NCBI GenBank assembly: GCA_963920665.1
Contig: OY987271.1
Location: 18,045,350 to 18,109,349, forward strand
Direction of reading: 5' to 3'
Origin: Straminergon stramineum
Lineage: Eukaryota; Streptophyta; Bryopsida; Hypnales; Calliergonaceae
DNA: 64,000 bases
In this document: positions 60,352 through 64,000 of the stretch, in pieces
Layout of the letters: every line of letters starts with the position of its first letter
Numbering within the stretch: position 1 is the stretch's first letter
Made by a program: the position numbers and the translations under genes
The notes under the pieces: generated by a model
Databases searched by the model: none
What the model was told of the DNA's origin: nothing
What the model saw: the letters and a program-made list of their open reading frames with translations, nothing else

Positions 60352-63300
60352 TCACCGGTCTTCCAATGGTCTGATAGCACCGCTAATATCCCGCAAACTA
60401 CTTTCGACATGCCGTGTGGGCCCTTTGCTGATATTGCTTCTGTCGGAATTCGAAGGAGATATGACAGGAGGACAGACAAGGCTCGAAATTTCTGGCACAG
60501 ATGATACGGTTTCTTCTCGCAGAAAGACTGAATCTCCATCTGAGGTTGCCAGTGAGATGGAGTCTGCGTCTGATACTGGACGTTGTGGCGTTCCAAAAAG
60601 CTGTCTTCTCCGCACGTACCGGTTCCCACTTTCATCCCGCAGGCTCGCAGTCGGAGAATTATTCCGCAACAAGCCGCCCACATGACCAGATGGTGACCCA
60701 AGCACTCTTTGTTCGATGTCGTAGTCATTGTCTTTTCGACCCCGGGAGAAACTTGCCTTCGCTAATTCTCTGAGCATTTTCAGCTCCTCAGTGGCGTCGT
60801 CTCTTGATCTTCTTTCGTCGCCGCCAGATATACAGATGCCCCATTGAGTCCTGCTGAGCTGTCGTCGAGATCTTGGCGATGGTTCTGCCAAAATTTCCTC
60901 CGTTGACGTTGGTGGACCACTGTCGACATCAACAGCCGTTATTTGTGCAATAGATTCAGCATTGTAATTGCGGGAGCCGGGTACCGGTGAGTCTGGATTC
61001 GGAAGAGCTAGTGGTTGGGGGAGAGCAAATGATTTGCCTTGGAAAGGGAAATTCTGTTGAGCTTTATCCCAAGAGCGCGCTTGTTCTTTTGAGTCCCTTT
61101 TTAGCTGTGAGTCTGAACTAAACACCGTCTCAGAAGTTGACTGTGGTGCTTGTGGACCGAGAAACTTTGTCCATGCCCGGCGTGGAATGAGCGGAAGAAT
61201 CAACCCTCCTGTTACAAACATCATTCACAGGATCATTATTTGTCATTATGCATTCATGAGAACTAAAAAGTTATAATTAAGTACTTTCCAAAAAAAATTA
61301 GACACATTTCTGTATTATTTTTATCATCAAATGAGGACAATTATTAAGCATAGCATCGACCATGCAAACAGTGGGAATTGAAAAAAGAGAAGAGGCTAGC
61401 CGACCTGCGAATTTCTTGAGCCCCTCCTTGAGAGTAGCTTCTCGGACTGTGGAGAGCCGCATCAACCGCTCCAGAAGTACGTACCATTCGTTAACCAGCT
61501 GGAAGACAAAGCTGGTGACCAGCAACGCAAGCATAAAAATCCCCACGCCGTAATTCGAATCTGTGGGATGCCCCTTCACAAGCAAAGCCATGGCAATTGC
61601 AAAAATGCCCATTTCACAGAGCAGGGATATCGTCTCCACCACTTGCACCCCTCGTCTTCTAAACGGCTTGACTGCCACAAGATACCCAAACTGAAACACT
61701 GACACTCCCAGAGCTACACCTACTTGGCTCCATGACTGATTAGACTCCGGGTACAATCCGAACATCAGACCCAGAGCAATTCTCCTGGAAAGTTCCACAA
61801 GAATGTAAGCTGCTCGAGCATCTCCAAGAACCCGATGGGAGTCAGACACCTCCACAACATCATTCGACTCATCATCAGAGTCCACATTACCCATCGTGCT
61901 ACCAGCTCTCTTGAAGCTGTGCCTTAGACTTTCCACCTTTTTATGTACAAGGATCGATGGAGGACCTTTGTGATCCTCAAAAATTAAGCCATACCGAGGC
62001 AAAAATGTAGGTGCCAGACGAGAATTCCTGACCCACTTTCCTGGGTAGCCTGTACCAGCGACGAGGTTGACAAGTCCCTGAGGTCTCTGAGGCTGAATGT
62101 AGCCATGTCTGTGAACCTCGTAGCGGAATTCTTTGTACTGGACCAGTGCTCCCAAGAAAACGCCATAGATGAGAAAAATAAAAATGTATAAGAGACAGGC
62201 TGCCGGAACTACGAGAAGGAAACTTCCTACTATTATGCCAACAGGTGTGCCACCTCTGATGATAAAGCCAGATGCTTGGCACACTCCTGGAATGGCAAGG
62301 ATCAAGAAATAGAGTTCGAATCTGGGGATGGTGAGTGCTCCTCGAATTGGCGCCCTCGTTCGCCAACGGAGGAAGAGCACCAGGATGATGTGCAAAAGGA
62401 TTAAGCTTCCTCCTACAACACCAATCCAAAACATATTTCTCTGAAAATCCTGCCACCTGGAAACACAGTAAACAGTGAGTAGCAATTTCTGGATTCAAAG
62501 CTTGGATGAATTATAACCCAAGATGATGACATGAGTAACTCTATCATTCGTATTTAGAGATTTCAGTGATTGAATCGTACCCGTTGCTTTTGTTATTATT
62601 CAACACACTCTTCAAAGCCGCTCCTTGTTCAGAGATGTGACGCTGCAAAAGGAGATCAAACCAAACATTGGATCAAAAAAACCACAAGATGTATGGGAGA
62701 CCTTTCCCCAAAGACCTGTCAGAAGAACAGAGAGGATGCTATTAGGCAGTGACCGATGCAAGTGAGTTCTAAGTTTTTACCTGAAAATAAAGCTCATAAT
62801 CACCGGGTCCCAATGCTGGTCCATACATGGTAGCGTTGTCTCCCAATTGACGGCCTCTGTGCTGAAGAGAATCGATTCTATTATCTGCAGCGAGTAATCT
62901 TCGACGTGCTCTTATCACATCTTGAACTATTGCTGACGCATTAGTGAAGTTACTGCTGCCGGTTTCAATCACGCCCTTCTCTTGCCAAGGAGTATTGACA
63001 TGAGGTATCAACCATCGAAGGCCATTTGCCACCTCCTGGTATTCAACTGGCAGGCTCACTGCCAGCCAACCCGACAGAGAAAGAACTTGGAGATGACATA
63101 CCAATCCCTGCAAATGGACAAGACAAAACGAAGAACATTAAGAGATTCATATGCCGGAGACACACGCACGACCAGGACCAATACTGAATATGCGATCCTA
63201 CCAATCACAGTAGATAATGTCTACCACTTTCCAAAAGCTCAAATATTAAAGCAGAAAACCTCACATGCCGCCTACTATCAGTAAAGTTAAGAAGTTATGA

Positions 63301-64000
63301 ATACCAGCAGATTTCGAGATGGATCACCAATTTTTCGCTCTGAGACGGCACCTGTGGCTGCGAGAGTTGCAGTTGAGACTGAGAGCGCCCCGGATACCAA
63401 GGCTGTTGATACTAAGCCTACCGTAATCAAGGAATAAATTACTACAGAGACCCAAGGTGTTGAATCTGCATGCCAATCAGACAAGATTCAAAACTAGGAA
63501 TTAACCATTCCCTGAACATTATATTGCAGACATTGCGATCAAGTAACGGCATTTCTGTTGTCATATCCAAAAAAACGAGAATAAAAGAAAAGAGGGACGT
63601 ACAATTTCGTACTTGTGTGCTGGATGAGGCCAAATTATAATTTCCAGCAGCGTCCAAAGAGCGGTTCTCAGGTACAGCTACCACCACAAGCTTGTTCTCC
63701 ATAGCCTCCACTTCCAAAGTATACGTGGAATTATCAATCTCCATAAAGCTGGAAAAATAGAAAAGTGCGTCTTAATTATTTTACGGAACTGCTTACGCAC
63801 AAATAGCCTTTCTACCAATACCGTAATTGGGTAGTAAACTAAGGTGCACAGATGCTGGAAAGTGAACGATCAATTCTTCTCCGATTACTGGGAAAGCAAG
63901 TTCTGGAAAGTCAGCTACAAAGTAAATTTGTTACTCACAAACCTTGTCAAGGTCCCTCCTGATATCGTAACACCTGAAGAATTGAAATCAAAGACAGGTT
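60352..64000 (-). CDS. Large multi-pass membrane protein with Ig-like extracellular module (3' part; TRP/polycystin-like region possible)
   Basis: The gene enters from the right edge, so its N-terminus is missing. Visible exons (high to low): 63973 or beyond to 63943, 63748-63603, 63465-63305, 63107-62781, 62642-62581, 62456-61405 and 61208-60352, about 878 codons with matching phases. The first two encode a beta-rich module, SSGVTISGGTLTSFMEIDN then VVVAVPENRSLDAAGNYN, which resembles bacterial-type Ig-like domains (the D-AAGN-N ending is typical). A hydrophobic segment follows (WVSVVIYSLITVGLVSTALV), then a Trp/Pro-rich linker with NFTNAS sequons. The long exon has about six to seven membrane spans, including FWIGVVGGSLILLHIILVLF, PVGIIVGSFLLVVPAACLLY and YGVGIFMLALLVTSFVFQLV. 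The last 285 residues are hydrophilic, Ser/Arg-rich and probably cytosolic. The architecture recalls TRP/Flc-like families, but I see no pore signature and do not assign transport. Confidence 0.75.

Noticed and set aside
60151..60773. Plus-strand frames at the 3' end of the membrane-protein gene
   Set aside because: They overlap the terminal exon antisense, have no splice partners, and show no domain. The minus-strand exon joins in phase to the rest of the gene.
1..64000. CRISPR arrays, operons, rRNA or tRNA genes
   Set aside because: No regularly spaced repeats, no prokaryotic gene organisation, and no cloverleaf or rRNA core sequence was recognised by eye. A tRNA scan was not possible.

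Overview
The window looks like nuclear DNA of a land plant, most likely a bryophyte (moss-like). Genes are split by short GT-AG introns. The protein families are plant-typical: a GT14 glycosyltransferase, small C2 proteins with Pro-rich tails, an AIM25-type scramblase and an Smr protein. Exons are moderately GC-rich, while long intergenic tracts are very AT-rich and poor in CpG. The species cannot be fixed from sequence alone.

Layout. Positions 1-27.5 kb are gene-poor and filled with decayed repeats. About 27.6-31.75 kb holds a plus-strand gene whose exons I assembled by hand; it ends in an Smr (MutS2-type nuclease) domain. Positions 31.75-38.1 kb are again repeat-rich and AT-rich. From 38.1 kb the window is gene-dense: a 13-exon phospholipid-scramblase-family gene (minus, 43205-38100); a broken fragment of a membrane-protein gene (plus, 44168-45111); a C2 gene (minus, 47286-45762); its head-to-head paralogue (plus, 51848-53914); a GT14 glycosyltransferase gene (plus, 55960-59123); and the 3' part of a large multi-pass membrane protein gene with an Ig-like module (minus, 60352 to the right edge). 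For the scramblase, both C2 genes and GT14, the inferred exons join with consistent phases into uninterrupted reading frames (506, 255, 258 and 487 residues).

Two structural results stand out. First, nine elements of about 0.36-0.95 kb share terminal inverted repeats beginning CCCCTAAAGG and are flanked by TTAA on both sides (one has a TTGA variant, one a degraded left end). This is the insertion signature of piggyBac-type transposons, which is notable in a land plant. A second small inverted-repeat family and two CACTA-like MITEs are also present. Second, 44.2-63.1 kb looks like an old mirror-image duplication. The order is membrane-gene fragment - C2 on the left and C2 - GT14 - membrane gene on the right, in opposite orientation. 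The left arm has lost GT14 and most of the membrane gene, and the C2 pair differs by one intron.

The genes do not form an operon or obvious pathway. Several concern membranes or the secretory system: lipid scrambling, Ca2+/lipid-binding C2 proteins, Golgi glycosylation, and a polytopic membrane protein. I take this as coincidence plus duplication rather than a functional cluster.
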